Assembly (NCBI GenBank): GCA_011319805.1
Contig: SJRY01000276.1
Location: forward strand, 186,001-250,000
Length of the DNA: 64,000 nt
Source: Macrocybe gigantea
Lineage: Eukaryota > Basidiomycota > Agaricomycetes > Agaricales > Callistosporiaceae
Direction of reading: 5' to 3'
The first letter of the stretch is position 1, and each line of letters begins with the position of its first letter. Position numbers and translations under genes: made by a program. The notes beneath the pieces are model-generated. The model saw only the letters and a program-made list of their open reading frames with translations. It was not told the origin of the DNA and ran no database searches. Shown piece after piece: positions 42,409 to 55,318 of this stretch.

Positions 42409-45339
42409 ATGATTTCCTCTCTCGTGTCCTTATCGAAGCGCTCGGGCATGAACTCCTCGTCTGAGACGAGCCTTGGCGACGCCGCCATCTCACCGTCGGT
42501 CGGCAGTGCGAGCAGCTACTCCAACGCCAACTCGGCCTCATCATCCAAGGTGTCGCTGGATCAGGACGACGAAGGTATGCAGCTCTTTGCGGTGCGTGGG
42601 CATGTACATCGGGAGAAACTTACTACTTCAAAGAGAACGTCACCATCACACCTGGCCATCCGCTCAGCAAACGCCCTGGGAAGCAGAAGAGCCAAGAGTC
42701 AGTCTCTTCATTAACGAGCCCGCCCGAGTCCGCTGATCTTGTCCGCACAGTGATTCAAACGATTTGCGTCTGCTCGCGATCTCTACACACATGACGGAGC
42801 TTTCTTACGCCATATCAGACATACAGACGCGTATATTCGGTAGGTAACAGAGCTCTATATCATCTCTGGACAGGGTTGGCTTATCTGCTTTATGACGCGC
42901 GCAGAGATTCAAGAGTTGCGTCATAAATCGCAGTCTTCCTCAGACATGACGAGCACGACGAGCGTCATTGATCAATCTCTCATGAACCTGGATGAGAAGC
43001 TGGATTCCGTAGAAAAAGGAATGAAGGCCGTCAACGAATCGCTGGAACCGCTGCTCCAAAGTGCGATGACTCCAACGCTGTCAGAGAACGGCAGCATGGA
43101 CCAGACGGCTGTTCTCCTGCGAAAACACGCGGCGCTAGTGTCGGAGTGGGAAGCGGTCCAGGACGAGAGTGACGTTCTGAGGGAGGAACTGAAGGAAGAC
43201 AAATGGTTAACCGTGTTCAGGACAGTCACAGATCAGGCAGACGGAATGATGTCCAGCTTGGAGAAAGCCGTCAATCGCTGTCAGGTGCGTGCGCTCTTGT
43301 ATCGGGCCTCGTTTGGGACGAAACGGTTATATTGTTCAGGAATTCATCTTCCAAGTCCACCGACGTGGCGGAGATGACTCACATCGAATCTTCTCGTCGC
43401 CAAGCTCGCAGCGCATCGATAAGCCGATTGTCGTCAGCTATGAGGTGTATACACAATTGCTGGAGTCTTTCGAAGCGAAGAAAAAGTATGATCGAATGAT
43501 CCGCTGAGCGTTCCAGTCCTCTAACCGCCCCTTACGTCGACAGGCACTATATGCCTGCCACTTCAAAGGTGTTGTCCATCATTGACAAAGGCGTCCGTGA
43601 CCGTGTCACGAAAAACGGAGAGACCCTGCGGCGACATGCTGAATCTGCGCAACGATGGCGGAATTTGAAGGAGCGAATAGCAAGGACGGATGTTGAAATG
43701 GAAGGTGTGCGTAAGTTTCTTCTCTACGGAGACGCCACCCCGAGCGAGAATGGATCTAGTACGTCTGGTACCATGTCCACCAGAAACGGGTACCTCGACA
43801 CACCCCCGAGCGGGTCGAAAGCGTCTGGTACACTCTCTCGCTCGATATCCCCGCTTCGCAAATTTGCTCGAAAGATCACGGGGTCGAATAAGCCGGCTCC
43901 CGTCACACCTCTTAATGTGAATAAAAACGGTACCCGCGCGCCGTCGTCGGAGCCTATTCAGGCTATGCGGCGGCAACGGACATCACTGTTCACGCCAACC
44001 CGAGACGGACTACCTCTGACGCCCATGACTCCAGACAGACCGCAGCACAGACACAGTCAGAGCTTCACCCCCGATTCTTCCCCTCGACCGGTCAGAGTTG
44101 ATGCCACGATCAAAGCCCGCTCTGGGGCTCCCAAGCAGCCGTGGAACAGTTCTACTAAGATACAAACAGAGGATCGGAATTCAACAATCAAGAGCACTCC
44201 ACCAAGGCGGCCTCCGTCCGCTGCTGGCCTATATGGGCAAAGTGAAAACATACCTCCCGTTCCGCCTCTCGCCACTCCTTATAGACGAAGTGCTTCCCGG
44301 GCGTCGATGGCATCCTCGCGCCCTTGGTCCCCTATAACATCATCCATCTCTACATCTCAGTCCTCTCAACAGTTTCATTTCCATACTATGAGACCGCCTT
44401 CCAGAGCTCGAACGCCGTCACGACCAGTCACGCCTGGCATCAGCAACACGCCACGACCGCGTCCGAAAACGCCCAGTCACATACCGATGCCATCGAAACA
44501 GCAGTCCCTGACGCCGAGTAAGTCAGAGAAAAGCGGGGAAGAGGAAAACGGAGCGCGGCCGTTCTCGCCAGCCTTTTCCGTTTCTGGAATGAGTGTGACC
44601 TCGTCCGGGTTTGCGCATCCGCCTCGACCGCCAAGCCGGTCGATGATACCCGTCCCTAGCGTGCACCTGTCGTCGCCTTCGCGCCCGTCGTCCGTGATGT
44701 CGGATTACAGCCGCGTGGGCGAGTCCTCGTTTAGGGCGTCAGCGATGCGCGCCCAGACGCCGGAGCACACGCTGCGGGCGCGAGTGCAACAGATGCCAAT
44801 TTTCTATGGAACGAGCGGCCGTTCCGTATCGGGACGTCAGTCGCTCGGTACGACAAAATTGCCTCCGTCGAGTTTTAAGGACGGCACAGCAAGCCGGACG
44901 CCGTCGAGGCCCGGATCCCGCGCGGGCGCATACACCCCGTCGATGGATAGTCTGCCCTTGCATGAGTATGTGCCGGATAACTCGAAGGATCCGCTAGAGG
45001 TCGAGCTGGCGGCGATTGTGAATTCCATCGCCCATGGGCTGCTGATTGAGAGAGTGGATCCCCCACTGCGAAAGATCCCCAAGGAGGGCGAAGAGATCAA
45101 GGCGCAGTACGCCTTTACCAACGCGCTGAGCCGAAAAGTTGTTACGTGCCGACTGACAACATTGACAAGGCCTGGAAAGGCAGCTTCTGACGCAACAACG
45201 AAGAAGGTGATGTGTCGCGTTGGAGGAGGTGAGTGCTTGTGTTGCTGTGCCTTTCCACGTTACATATAAGCTGACGTACGGAATGGTAGGTTGGCAGGAC
45301 CTCAGCCATTATATTCTCAATCGGCAAGCCGGCCTTTGA
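42409..45339 (+). CDS. KAR9: Kar9-like spindle-positioning protein with GAS2 domain
   Basis: Kar9 links microtubule plus ends (via Bim1/EB1) to myosin and actin to orient the spindle. Exons include 42409-42571, a piece near 42630-42695 (NVTITPGHPLSKRPG), NDLRLLAISTHMTELSYAI, then IQELRHKSQSSSDM, EKGMKAVNESLEPLLQSA, EFIFQVHRRGGDDSH and YEVYTQLLESFEAKKKHY, the coiled Kar9 region. A long Ser/Pro/Arg-rich tail with EB1-type SxIP motif (TPSHIPMPS) follows. The end is a GAS2/GAR microtubule-binding domain: DPLEVELAAIVNSIAHGLLI, ERVDPPLRKIPKEGEEIK, KKVMCRVGGGWQDLSHYIL; the last exon ends at 45339. This combination is usual for Kar9 in filamentous fungi and absent from S. cerevisiae Kar9. Confidence 0.85.
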
Positions 45340-45821
45340 CAGGGCGGCTAACAGCTTTCAGGAAGTCGTGCATGCATCGGTATACCTAGACGATACCATT
45401 CAAGTGCATGGATTCAACGTTGTCTGTTTTTGTTCAACCAGATCATTATCCCATTTTCTATATCTGTATTCCACAACACATGTCCATGACTACCCATCGT
45501 CGCGTTCTGCTATGCAATTAGTACTACACTATGACTTTAATCTAAACGTTGTTCTGGCCGGAGCTTGATCGCGTCCGAGAATGGCGAGAAGGGTGGAGAT
45601 AGAGCTGGCCGCTATCGACGAGGCTCCAGAAAGGAGGCGATGCACGCTGTGGACCTGGAGCGCGATCTGGCTTCCACGCTGCAACCTCACGTCACAGGTA
45701 ATTGCGTTTTGGATAAACCCAGTGATCCATGCCCCTCCCTCGTGAATATATAAGACCCGCAGGCCCTAATCTTGACTCCTTTCCTTATCTCCCGTCGTTC
45801 CAACTAGTTTATCGTCTGCCC
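45340..45821. promoter_or_regulatory. Upstream region of TRAPPC12 with TATA-like element
   Basis: 482 bp between the KAR9-like stop and the TRAPPC12 start. A TATATAAG element at 45747-45754 lies about 70 bp before the ATG at 45822, a good position for a TATA box. I see no gene. Confidence 0.5.
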
Positions 45822-48226
45822 ATGCCCGAGTCGCCCAAGAGCGAGAAGCGCTCGAGCCCAGCGAGGCAGCTCGGAAAGTCCATCAAGCGTAAAGTTGGCA
45901 GCCTGTTCCATCATCATGTGACGCCTCCCCGGCAGCCCGGCGCGGCTAGCCGAGCCGTCGTTCTCGTTTCGTCTGCCGCCACCACTCCTTCAACCACCCT
46001 CTTCGCCGCCGTCGTCCACGACGCGCCCCCTTCTCCTTGTTCTCATCGTGGGTCCCATCGCACAGAGCACAGTGAAGACACACTCGCTTCGTCCTCTGGT
46101 TCTCGAACGAGACTCAAATCCCTGTTGTTCCGTCGATCCCGCGACACCATGTCTTCATCGCACTCCTCCCACCCGTCCACCGCCGAATCGTCCGTTTCTC
46201 CGGCATCGCACACGACGTCACTTCCTCACGAGGAGCGAGATCGGGAGATCGAGGAACGGACACAGCCTCTCCTATCGGAACCCTCGCCGCCGCCGCCGCA
46301 GCAGCCACCTCTGGTTGGAGCAGTCGCTGTCCAGCCTGACCCCACTCCACAGCCTCCAACGTCGTCATCATTGCCGGAGCCCATGCCCAGCAGCCCTCCG
46401 ACGGCGTTTGTGGAACCAGAGGTGCCTGATCCTTTCCTCATCGATGATGAGGAAGGTGGCCGTTCCGATGACGACAAGAACGACGTTGACCGCCAGACAT
46501 CTCCTACTGTTTCCGAATCCCAACAAACGATTATGCCTTCACATGAAATCGCGCTAACACCTGTAGAAATTGAAGAAGCCCCTGTACAACCATCACCTTT
46601 GCCTAAGGCAACCGACAAAGACGTTCCCCCGCCCCGCCGCAGAGCGACTCGGACGAGGAAGAGGCTCCGGACCTCTATGTGCCTAAGCTTGTTATTCCCA
46701 CCATGTTTCTCCCAGTCCCCAATGTACGCCTTGCTTTTTCCTCAAATTATTTAACCTGGTGGCTGTCCAGACCTTTAATGTATTATATGTATGTTGCTAG
46801 ACAGATCCGTTGACTACGCTCCTCACCAAATATATTTATCCTCCTGAAAAACGGCCTGTACGAGATGTAACTGGCGATTGGAAACAGAACGATTTCCACA
46901 ACATGGTTGTGAGTTGCGTTTCCTAAGCATGACCTTGTGGTCCTTGTGTTGAGCGCTTTCGTACAATGATTTAGATGAACAATAGTTGGAGGGCGCTGGC
47001 GAAAATGGCCCGAGATCGCATCGTTGCGTCCCATCCGGCTGATCTATCAAGCGTCCTAAGTGTAGGTTATGGTTATGCTCTGTTCGCCCAGGATCTTTGC
47101 ATTGAAAATATATTCTCTCAGCTCTGGTACCTGCGTCTTGCCAGTCTCGCTCGTCTGCGGCTTTTCAACCAGACCACAGCCGAATGCGGCAATCTGTTCG
47201 ACGTCCTTGAGGGCATCGAGCCGCCAGAGGCGCGCGACTGGGTCTTCGATCGCGTCCTTCCCTTTGAGCTCGAGGTCATGCAGGCACGCCTCAAGTACTG
47301 GACTAACGACCCGATGGGCTACCTCGACGCGCTCAACGCGCTGCTCAAGAAGTGCAAATCCAAGGCGCGTGCCGCGCGTGCGGACACCATGGCCGCATCC
47401 ATGTGGAAGGAAAGGGGCTCCCGCGTGTGCTTGATCATCGCGTCGCAGATGGTCGAGATGAAGGTGCGGCCGGCCGGACTGCACTTGCTCTCCCTCCCAT
47501 TGAGCTCAGCTTGACGCTTGAATATAGGAATATATGGCCGCGGTGCACCTGCTCGAGCCGCTTTGCGGCCAGGGCGAGACCATCTCGACCGCCGCGCTGC
47601 GGTCCTCAATCGGCCGGATATACCTCCAGTGCGGCGACACGTCGATGGCGGAGAAACACTTTGCCATTGTCGCCGCGGAACCCGGTGCCGACCAGACACT
47701 CAAAGACATGAACGCGGCGCTGCTGGCAATGGCGCAGGGCCAGTGGGCCGCCGCGGGCGATATCCTCGAAGCGATGCTGCAGAGTGACAGCGCCAATTTC
47801 GCGGTAAGCATCGCGTCTTCTCATCGATCAACCTTTTGACAATGAAAAAACGAAGGCCGTCAATAATCTCGCCGTAGCGCTTCTCGGGCAAGGCAAAGTC
47901 AAACAGGTTTGGCACTTGCCGTTTGACGAGAAATCTTCTCTGACAATCGCCATTCCCGTGTAGGGTGTCGAAGTTCTCGAAACCGCTCTGGGGTATCGCC
48001 TTCAACGGTGGTCGTCGCAGAGCCTTTTTTGTTTAATCTCTGTATGTATCAACGTCAATTCAATTCACTGGCATATGTATGCTCTTTTTAATCGCCGCGG
48101 ACAGCGACCCTTTACGAGCTGCACTCCGCCACCGCTCTTGAGAACAAGCAAAACCTGCTCATTGAAGTGGCGAAATGGAGCGGAGACGGTCTGAGAGTCA
48201 GTTGCTTAAAATTACCCACAAATTAG
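45822..48226 (+). CDS. TRAPPC12: TRAPP complex subunit 12 (TRAPPC12-like)
   Basis: Subunit of the TRAPP tethering complex in ER-Golgi traffic. Exon 1 (45822-46723) is a disordered Ser/Pro-rich N-terminus ending LYVPKLVIPTMFLPVPN; the conserved part follows in exons 46801-46908, 46975-47061, 47122-47463, 47528-47803 and smaller ones: TDPLTTLLTKYIYPPEKRPV, NNSWRALAKMARDRIVAS, LWYLRLASLARLRLFNQTTA, CGNLFDVLEGIEPPEARDW, then TPR-like repeats (SSIGRIYLQCGDTSMAEKHF, AVNNLAVALLGQGKVKQ) and LYELHSATALENKQNLLIEV. The frame breaks twice, at the C-runs 46626-46635 and the GGGG at 47990-47993; one extra base at each rejoins conserved text. TATATAAG lies 70 bp upstream of the ATG. Confidence 0.85.
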
Positions 48227-48395
48227 CTTGCGTCCGACAAAAGCACTTGTAAAAATATGTACGAGTTAATGTCTTTGCTTCCTGGTATAATAGTTTATAA
48301 GGGTAATGAGGAACATTAAGCATCGTGAATTCTATTTATGTACTTGTCAATGCCATTGTGTAGATATTCCAAGAGTTAGTTTCGGACGGGGCCGT

Positions 48396-50418
48396 TCAGT
48401 AGACGCCAGGAACAAATTTCCACTTGACGACCTCACAGTAGCGGTCCCAATCTTTTCCATATTTTATCGAGCAGCTGTATGAAATCTATCTTAGTAATAT
48501 GGCGGATTGAAATTGGAGCCGCTGCTGCGTACCGCTCGAAGTCACGAGAGCAACGGTGAATAAGGACGGCAATGAAGAAGACCGAGTAGAAGTAAGGGAT
48601 GACCGAGCAAGGACCTTGAACGGCGCCCCACATGAAGCTCATGATCCAATCCGCGACATAATTCTGACGTTTCGAATAAGCATCGTAGCACTGGAACAGA
48701 CTATATGGACTGTATGGGCACTTACTGGTTTGCGAGAGTAAGCCCACCAGCCGCTGGTGAGGAGGCGATTACTATTCAATAGGTCATCAATACGCCAGGA
48801 TAGACTTTACAGCGACAGGAATAAGGAAGTCATACCCATGTTCAGTTTGAATGTATGTAGGATTCTTCACATGATTACCGGAAGTTGGGGGAATGTCTTG
48901 CGGAATTTCATGATACCCTGCGTTTCAAGCTTGAAATGGCTCTTCTGTGCCATAGCCGTATCCCAGCTAAAGAGAAATATCAGTGATTGAAGTAGATAGG
49001 GTTATAATAAATCGGCACTGACACATAATACGCGGTGAGAAGGACGGAATACATGATGACATAAGTCAATGTAGAGAAACGGTATGTGGAAGGATCATGG
49101 GACGCCATATAGACAACAGAATACACATATGACTGAGGGGCACATGGCTTGAGAAAACTTTCGAGAGGCAAATATAATTGGAAAGCTTACAAAGGGCACT
49201 CCAGCGAAGTTCCAAAAGATAACGAGGAAACCCCATCTACAGGTTGTTGAGTATCGGTCGAACAAGCCGAATCTTATCTTACTTCTCGTGGTACATGTCC
49301 CATGTCTGAGGAATAAGCTCCTCTCCTTTAGCGCTGATAGGTTTGAACTTCATCAGCATGAGGGTCATTTGACACCCAAATCGAACACACCAAGCATTCA
49401 AGTATAAAGCTGTCGCAAGGATCATGAAAGCCATATTCTGCCTTGGGAATCAGGATACGACCAGAAATATCTTCGGTTCAGAGAACTCACGGGCGTGACG
49501 TAACCATAGGTTTCGTACTGTTTGCAACCACCAGAGACGGCCAAGAAGAAAACGATAACCCATGGAATACGAACTTCGGCCCACATCTTGAGATCGATTC
49601 GGCCAATGCGGGGTTCAAAGCAGCACCCATGAAGAAATCGTAGGCGAAATTTCCAGACATGCGAATCTGGGTCCCAGTAGCGACCGCGTAGAAGTATGTG
49701 ATGAAAGAGACACTCCAGCCATAGATCATGCCGACGGACATCAGGTGTCCATAGTTATCGATGATTTCCGTCAAGCGGAAGATACCAGTGTAATGCAGCG
49801 TAGCAGAGGTTGCCAGCGTCACGTACAAACAACTCAAGGCGTTGCAGTTGTACATGAGAGTCTTATAACCCAGAGATGGAACGGGGAGGCCTTCTTGCTG
49901 GTATCCAGTAATCAATTGTGCAATGAGAAGCTGGAAGAAGAAATTTCCGCTGTACACCTTCCATGCATACCAGTTTGGGCTGGCGTCCTGTGAAACAGTG
50001 AGCGCTTCGGTATACCGCTGTAGGAACGCGTATCAAACACATACCTTTTGTATGTGACCCCACATACGAAGCAAGAACGGCTTGACATCGTCCATAGAGT
50101 CGGGGTATACCAGCTTTCCGTCATAGAACCAGAGGCAGATCCATAAGTAATACATGAGAATCGGGAAAAATGTCATGATGGCGGCAACACCCCACGGTCC
50201 TCCAAACTCGTAGCTGGAAGGGAAGTAGAAGACACCAATAAACGCGCGCGTGGAGAAAAAAACACGAACGATTCATGTTGGTCCAGTCGCCTGTCTGTTT
50301 CCCTACCCTTTTCAGTAATGACAAGTTTTGATGTCTGCCCATTAGCGCCATTGCCATTGATCCCATCGGTTTTGGCTCTCTGCCGGAGGCCTTCCTTTCC
50401 AGCGTCGTGGGCGACCAT
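48396..50418 (-). CDS. ERG4: Delta(24(28))-sterol reductase Erg4
   Basis: Last enzyme of ergosterol synthesis, reducing the C24(28) double bond in the ER. ATG 50418 opens a hydrophilic N-terminus, then SYEFGGPWGVAAIMTFFPIL, MYYLWICLWFYDGKLVYPDS, DASPNWYAWKVYSGNFF, GLPVPSLGYKTLMYNCNALS, FRLTEIIDNYGHLMSVGMIY, IRMSGNFAYDFFMGAALNP, IDLKMWAEVRIPWVIVFFLA and the C-terminal SIKYGKDWDRYCEVVKWKF followed by VPGVY. The GNxxYDFFMG motif and the DRYCxxVKWKFVPGVY-type tail are the sterol reductase signatures (Erg4/Erg24 family), with Erg4 best matching. At least nine exons. A donor at GAATC|GTTCGT near 50272 keeps the first junction in frame. The start is 335 bp from the divergent MPE1 start. Confidence 0.9.
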
Positions 50419-50753
50419 GATGTGGAAGCAAAGAGAAGCGACGACGCGAAAATTAAACACGTCCCTTAAAATCGGACCACAAAGTCTCTAGTTTATTACG
50501 TAACCAGGTCATCGGACGGTATAGTGCTTTCCCGACAAGATTATGTAGCTTCGTGGATGAAAAAACAGGCAGAACGAGTTCTTTCATGGCTTCTGGGCTT
50601 TGAGGATTGGCAAAGGAATTGAACCTGGGGTCTCGAACAAGAAGTTGTCGAGAATGTATGTCCTCATATGGGTAGGAGCAAATAGGGACAAATATTATCA
50701 TGTAATCCTCTCCATGAGCATGTGCATTCTCTTCGCCTACGACCACTGTCAGA
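50419..50753. promoter_or_regulatory. Divergent promoter region of ERG4 and MPE1
   Basis: 335 bp between divergent starts, holding both promoters. No clear sterol-response or TATA element could be defended. No gene seen. Confidence 0.4.
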
Positions 50754-52805
50754 ATGACTTCCTCTGTATTTTACAGATTTAAATCGCAAAAGGACGAGTC
50801 GCGAATAACATTCGATGGTACTGGAATCTCGGTATTTGATCTGAAGCGCGACATTATTCTAGCAAACAATATGCAAAAAGCCAACGATTTTGATCTATAT
50901 GTGTACGATGCAGCGTCTATGCAAGGTTTGTTGGACAATGAAGGTGCAATGTACCCATTTTGAGCCCTAACAATTGGTCAGAATACAAGGATGATTCGTT
51001 CATAATACCGCGCTCTTCCTCTATTATCGTGAAGCGTATGCCTTCTGTGCGTCCTGGGAAGAGCAAGGTTCAGATGTACGTTGCTGGCTCTATGAACGCC
51101 GCGCCGCAGTCGGAGCCAGTGGTAAAGTCTGGGGCTCTCGGTGGCTCGGCTACATGGCACCGAGGCGCTATGTCGAAACGCTTTGATATCAAGGAAGAAT
51201 CCTCAACTGTGACACCACCAGTGGTACGTCGTCATAGGACTTCTCTGCAGACAGTTTGTTAATGCGGTAGCAGCCTACGACAACGACTGTCACATCATCC
51301 ATAACGCAAGAAGATGAGGCCGCAGCGATGGCGGCCATGTTCCAGGCACAGACGGCCAACTGGGAGGAAACCCAGGAAAAGATGTCTCAGTTAGTATTGA
51401 CCCCTGCGGGTTTTTGTCACTGTAGTAGTTCATCCTCTAATGATCATCGCCCCTTACCTTCCCGCTGCCCGTTTCTCATCCACTTCATTGCATAGTGCAA
51501 CTCGCATCTATACCAATTCTCGTGGTACAGGATTTCCGCGAGGCGGAAAACCATACGCACATCCTGCTCAACCTGAGCGACCTTTGCCACCCAGTTATGT
51601 TTGCTATCGTTGCGGCCAAAAAGGTGCGCCCTTATCCTATACACATCGAGGCCTCCAGCCCTCAACTTTTTGCAGGTCACTGGATTCAGGACTGTCCTAC
51701 AAATAACGACCGTGAATTCGATCACAGGCCACGCATCAAGCGGACGACCGGTATTCCTCGCAGCATGCTCAAGGCAGTCGAAAATCCAAATGGCGCTGAG
51801 CTGGGGCAAGGTATCATGGTCACTCCCGAGGGTGGTTATGTCGTTGCACAACCTGATCTGTTTGTATGGTCTCTGCCTTCTTTGAACCATATTCACCGTT
51901 CCCATTATCAGAGCATCCTGGCAAAAACAAACATCTCGAGCGAAGGGGCTCACTGTAGCCGACGTACGGGAACGTACACCAACGGACCCGTCACTCACCT
52001 GTCATATCGACAACAAACTATTTCGTGATGCTGTCAAGACACCTTGCTGTGGCACCAACTATTGTGAAGAGTGCATCCAAACGCATCTCCTCGAACGAGA
52101 CTTCATCTGTCCTAATTGTGGAAAGAAAATTGCCTCGTTAGACAAGCTTATTGTCGATAAGCCGATGCGCACTAAGGTGACGGATTATATCGAAAAGGTA
52201 ATTGAAGATAGCAAGAGGGAAGAATCGGCCTCAGCAAATGCAGACCAGGTAAAAAGAACTGTCACATCTTAGTCAATCTCAGGCTCAGACCGTCGTTCTA
52301 GGGCGGCGACATAAATGACCAAGCAAACCAAGAACAAGACATATACTCCGACCAGCAGCCAGATCTCAGCATGGACATGCAAATGCTCGAGGACAGCATC
52401 CCACAGCTGCAAGCCCAAATCTCGCAAATCTCCCTGATGCTGCAAAACCAGTCTCTTCCAAACCAAGTCCGGCAGACGACGGAGCTCCAGTATCAACAAC
52501 TGCAGATGCAGCTGCAGCAAGCCCAAACCATGGCGGCGGCCCTGGCTGCGGCTACGACGTTCCAGCAGCAGCAGCAACAACAACAGCAGCAGCAGCAGTC
52601 GCAGGGTGGCGCTAGCATGGGTTTCGGGTTCCAGCAGGGCAATTGGAGTAACCAGTTTGCGAACCAACAACAGGCGCCGCAGGACTCGGCCTATCAACGA
52701 TTGCCTGTCAACAATCGCCGCAGAAACGTCAAAAGAGAACGTCCCTCGGATTTTTTGGAGGTTGGTGGTGAGAGTGACAGCAAGACCCCAAGGTATTGGG
52801 AGTGA
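50754..52805 (+). CDS. MPE1: Mpe1/RBBP6-type mRNA 3'-end processing factor
   Basis: Subunit of the cleavage and polyadenylation factor, with a RING thought to act as a ubiquitin ligase. Order: an N-terminal DWNN ubiquitin-like domain (SSVFYRFKSQKDESRITFDG, TGISVFDLKRDIILANNM, DFDLYVYDAASMQ, DDSFIIPRSSSIIVKRMP); a CCHC zinc knuckle (YVCYRCGQKGHWIQDCP); PRIKRTTGIPRSMLK and MVTPEGGYVVAQPD; then a RING (NKLFRDAVKTPCCGTNYCEE, CIQTHLLERDFICPNCGKK). The C-terminus is Gln-rich with a 12-Gln run and a basic tail. This DWNN-knuckle-RING order is unique to Mpe1/RBBP6. Introns join in frame, using the donor CT|GTTTGT near 51858. The stop is 52803-52805. Confidence 0.92.
52563..52598 (+). repeat. CAG/CAA trinucleotide repeat in MPE1
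   Basis: Twelve consecutive Gln codons (mixed CAG and CAA) within the MPE1 C-terminus. The CAA interruptions should limit slippage, but length variation between strains is likely. Confidence 0.9.
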
Positions 52806-52884
52806 TCGAAACGGATGCATGCTCTTCTTTGCGCCGGTATATTATTGGGTCAATAAATAGACAGCCAAAATGTATAACTAATGG

Positions 52885-55318
52885 TTAATGAGACGTGGGG
52901 CCTTCGACTGAAATGTTCTGTAGCGATCCACCGCCTCCCACTCTTTTTAGCAGCATCTGTTGGTAGTTCTCCCAAGCTGAGATCAACTGAACGCTTCGTC
53001 AGGAGCTGGTGCATGGAGGGTCAGTAAAAAAGCGTACTTCTTTTTGACGAGAAATCATGCCCTCCAAAAAAGCGTGTAGAGAGTCCTTGAAATCTTCTAC
53101 GCGCTCCTGCTCAAATCGGACGACCTCCGTTTTGGCCAACTTTGAAACATGTTCAAACTCGTGCTTGGATTCCATCGCGCGCCTTTCGGCCTTCAGTAAT
53201 ATACCTTCAGTCAATTGCAAACAGACTAAACAAGGGCTGTCATCCCCCACCTCGGCAATCTGACTCAGGCTATAACTCATTCTATCAGGAGCCAACCTCC
53301 CTTGCGTTCGATTTTTCTCATGGTTGTTTTTCACACGCTGGAGGTCGCTTTCGGTTTGTCGCCAATTGTGATATGTCCGTATCCGCGAGGTGAAGGCCAG
53401 CTATTGAAAAAAGCTCATTTCATCTTTGCTTGGCTCCATAAGAACGACAATACTCACGCGGACTGAATTGATCAGTCTTGCATATTCGTCCACTTTGAGA
53501 TATAAGCAATTTACAAGAACAACGTTAAACGTTTCTAGCTCACCTGTACTCATCAACGTCACCATATCTTGATCCGCTTGCGTGACCTGCAAATCCTGCA
53601 CTTTGCGTTCCACATCCGCCAAGCCGATCAGCGATGACGAGAGCTGTGCGCCAACGTCGGATGACGACAGCTCGCTGACTGTCTGAGCAAACTCTCCTGC
53701 TGCAGCAGAGAGTTCTGGATTGAGGGAAAACATTAGCCAACGTGTTACCCAAACTGCAAATTGACTAACCAGTTCGTTGCCGCGAAACAGCTTCAATCGC
53801 CTTCACTAGCCCACGCAACTGCGATTCTAGACTATCAAGGTATATTTTCTGTTTGTCAAACCACTGAAGAAAGAAGAGAATAAGCTATAGCAGGCCTCGT
53901 AAATCTGAGGACAATGTGTTACCTCGTCTGTCTCGTGAAAGCGAGAACCAGCCAGAGTCTGTCCGATTGATGCCATGAGACCTCCGCGCTCATGAGCAAT
54001 TTCAGCTTTTCGATGTTTTATCTAGGTGAACTATTAGGGGATAACAGCATATATGCGTCAAAAGAACACGACTTACATCGAGTGCAAACGTGTCACTCTC
54101 TAGGAACATCTTAAGATCGGGATCCTTACTGAGAATGGGATGATTCGCAATTTTCTGAATGCACTTCTCCAGCGCCAGCCGTCTCTGCCGCACAAACTGA
54201 TCATCAAACCGTCCAAATGGGTTTTTCTCCGGTACCGGAGGGACGACTACGCCAGGATTATTCAGAGAAAGGGTCTCGTAAAGCCACAAGAAATCCGAGT
54301 ACCGTCGAAGGACCGAAAATGCTGATTTTTGGAATAACAACGATGTCGTCTGAGCTAATTTATCAACACCTGTAACACATGTCATGGAACTGCTTCGAAC
54401 TCACGCGCGTATGGACGGTGTACATTGTAAAGGAGCGGATGGGGTCACCGACCTTCTGGGGATCGTCCACTGTGATTACGAAGACCGGCTGAATTTCATT
54501 GTCCTTGTCTGGTGTACCTAGCAAATCTGGCGTCATCTTGATTGGTGAGGCGTATGAGTGCAACAGTTCAAATGAGCTGTAGAACTCGAATACATCACCT
54601 TGCTGTCGGCGTGTTGTTCAGGTATTTTCACCGTCTGCCCAATAGGCTTATCGTCGTCGCTATCGTCATCCACTTGGCCACCCCAAGCCGTTCGCTCGCT
54701 TTGCCAACCGCCGAGGGAGTCTTTTCCGATAGATAGCTGCGCGACAGATTGATCGATTCCGAGAGGAGTGGATCGCTCGAGCGGTGAGATTACATCCGTC
54801 GTTCGTGTGTTAGGCAGGTCAGGAGAGACATTGACGTGAGAGACCTGCTTGCTCTCTTGAGAAGCAGGAGATGACGGGGTCCCCACCCAGCTTGCAGGAG
54901 GTGTGGTTGAACGAGAGCTGAGGACGTCCTTCTGGAGCGCGTCAGACGAAGTCTGTTCTGTCGAGTCCTGAAGAGGTGTCGAAATGCTTTCTCTGAAACC
55001 CGGAGATCGAGTGGATGACTCCGCTTCATGAGCACTCTCCTTCCCTTCATCGTCAGTGTCTCTCGAGCGGATCGCAGAGTCTAGTGGATCGACGGTCGTC
55101 GGCGTTGCGACGGCAGGGACGGGAGTCGGCTCAGTATATGTCTCTACGGGTGACGCTGTCGCAAATGCGTTCGTGGTAAAGTCGTTCGAGGACTGAGTAT
55201 TGGCAAAGGGGGAAGCCCAAGGATCGGGTGAGCCAGAACGCCTTGCAAAAGGATCTGCGAAAGGATTTTCCTCCAACGCTTGACGTGAAGGAGCGAGGAG
55301 ATCGTCGAAGCCTTCCAT
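52885..55318 (-). CDS. VPS5: Retromer sorting nexin Vps5 (SNX1/2 type)
   Basis: PX-BAR sorting nexin of the retromer coat that recycles cargo from endosomes to the Golgi. ATG 55318 opens MEGFDDLLAPSRQALEENPF and a long disordered Ser/Pro region. The PX domain reads PVFVITVDDPQKVGDPIRSF, SAFSVLRRYSDFLWLYETLS (RRYS phosphoinositide-binding motif) and PPVPEKNPFGRFDDQFVRQR. The BAR domain includes AEIAHERGGLMASIGQTLAG, WFDKQKIYLDSLESQLRGLV, KAIEAVSRQRTELSAAAGEF, FEHVSKLAKTEVVRFEQERV and DFKDSLHAFLEGMISRQKE, ending LISAWENYQQMLLKR. Ten or more exons join in frame. About 620 residues is close to other fungal Vps5 proteins. No base deficit found. Confidence 0.92.

Noticed and set aside
50180..50320. 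A one-base deficit in ERG4 at the first junction, as in other genes
   Set aside because: A different donor (GAATC|GTTCGT, near 50272) joins in the right phase to the exon starting at SYEFGGPWG, so no base needs to be added.
51840..51925. A frame break in MPE1 after VVAQPD
   Set aside because: The donor CT|GTTTGT with the acceptor TATCAG joins in phase to the conserved SWQKQTSR segment.
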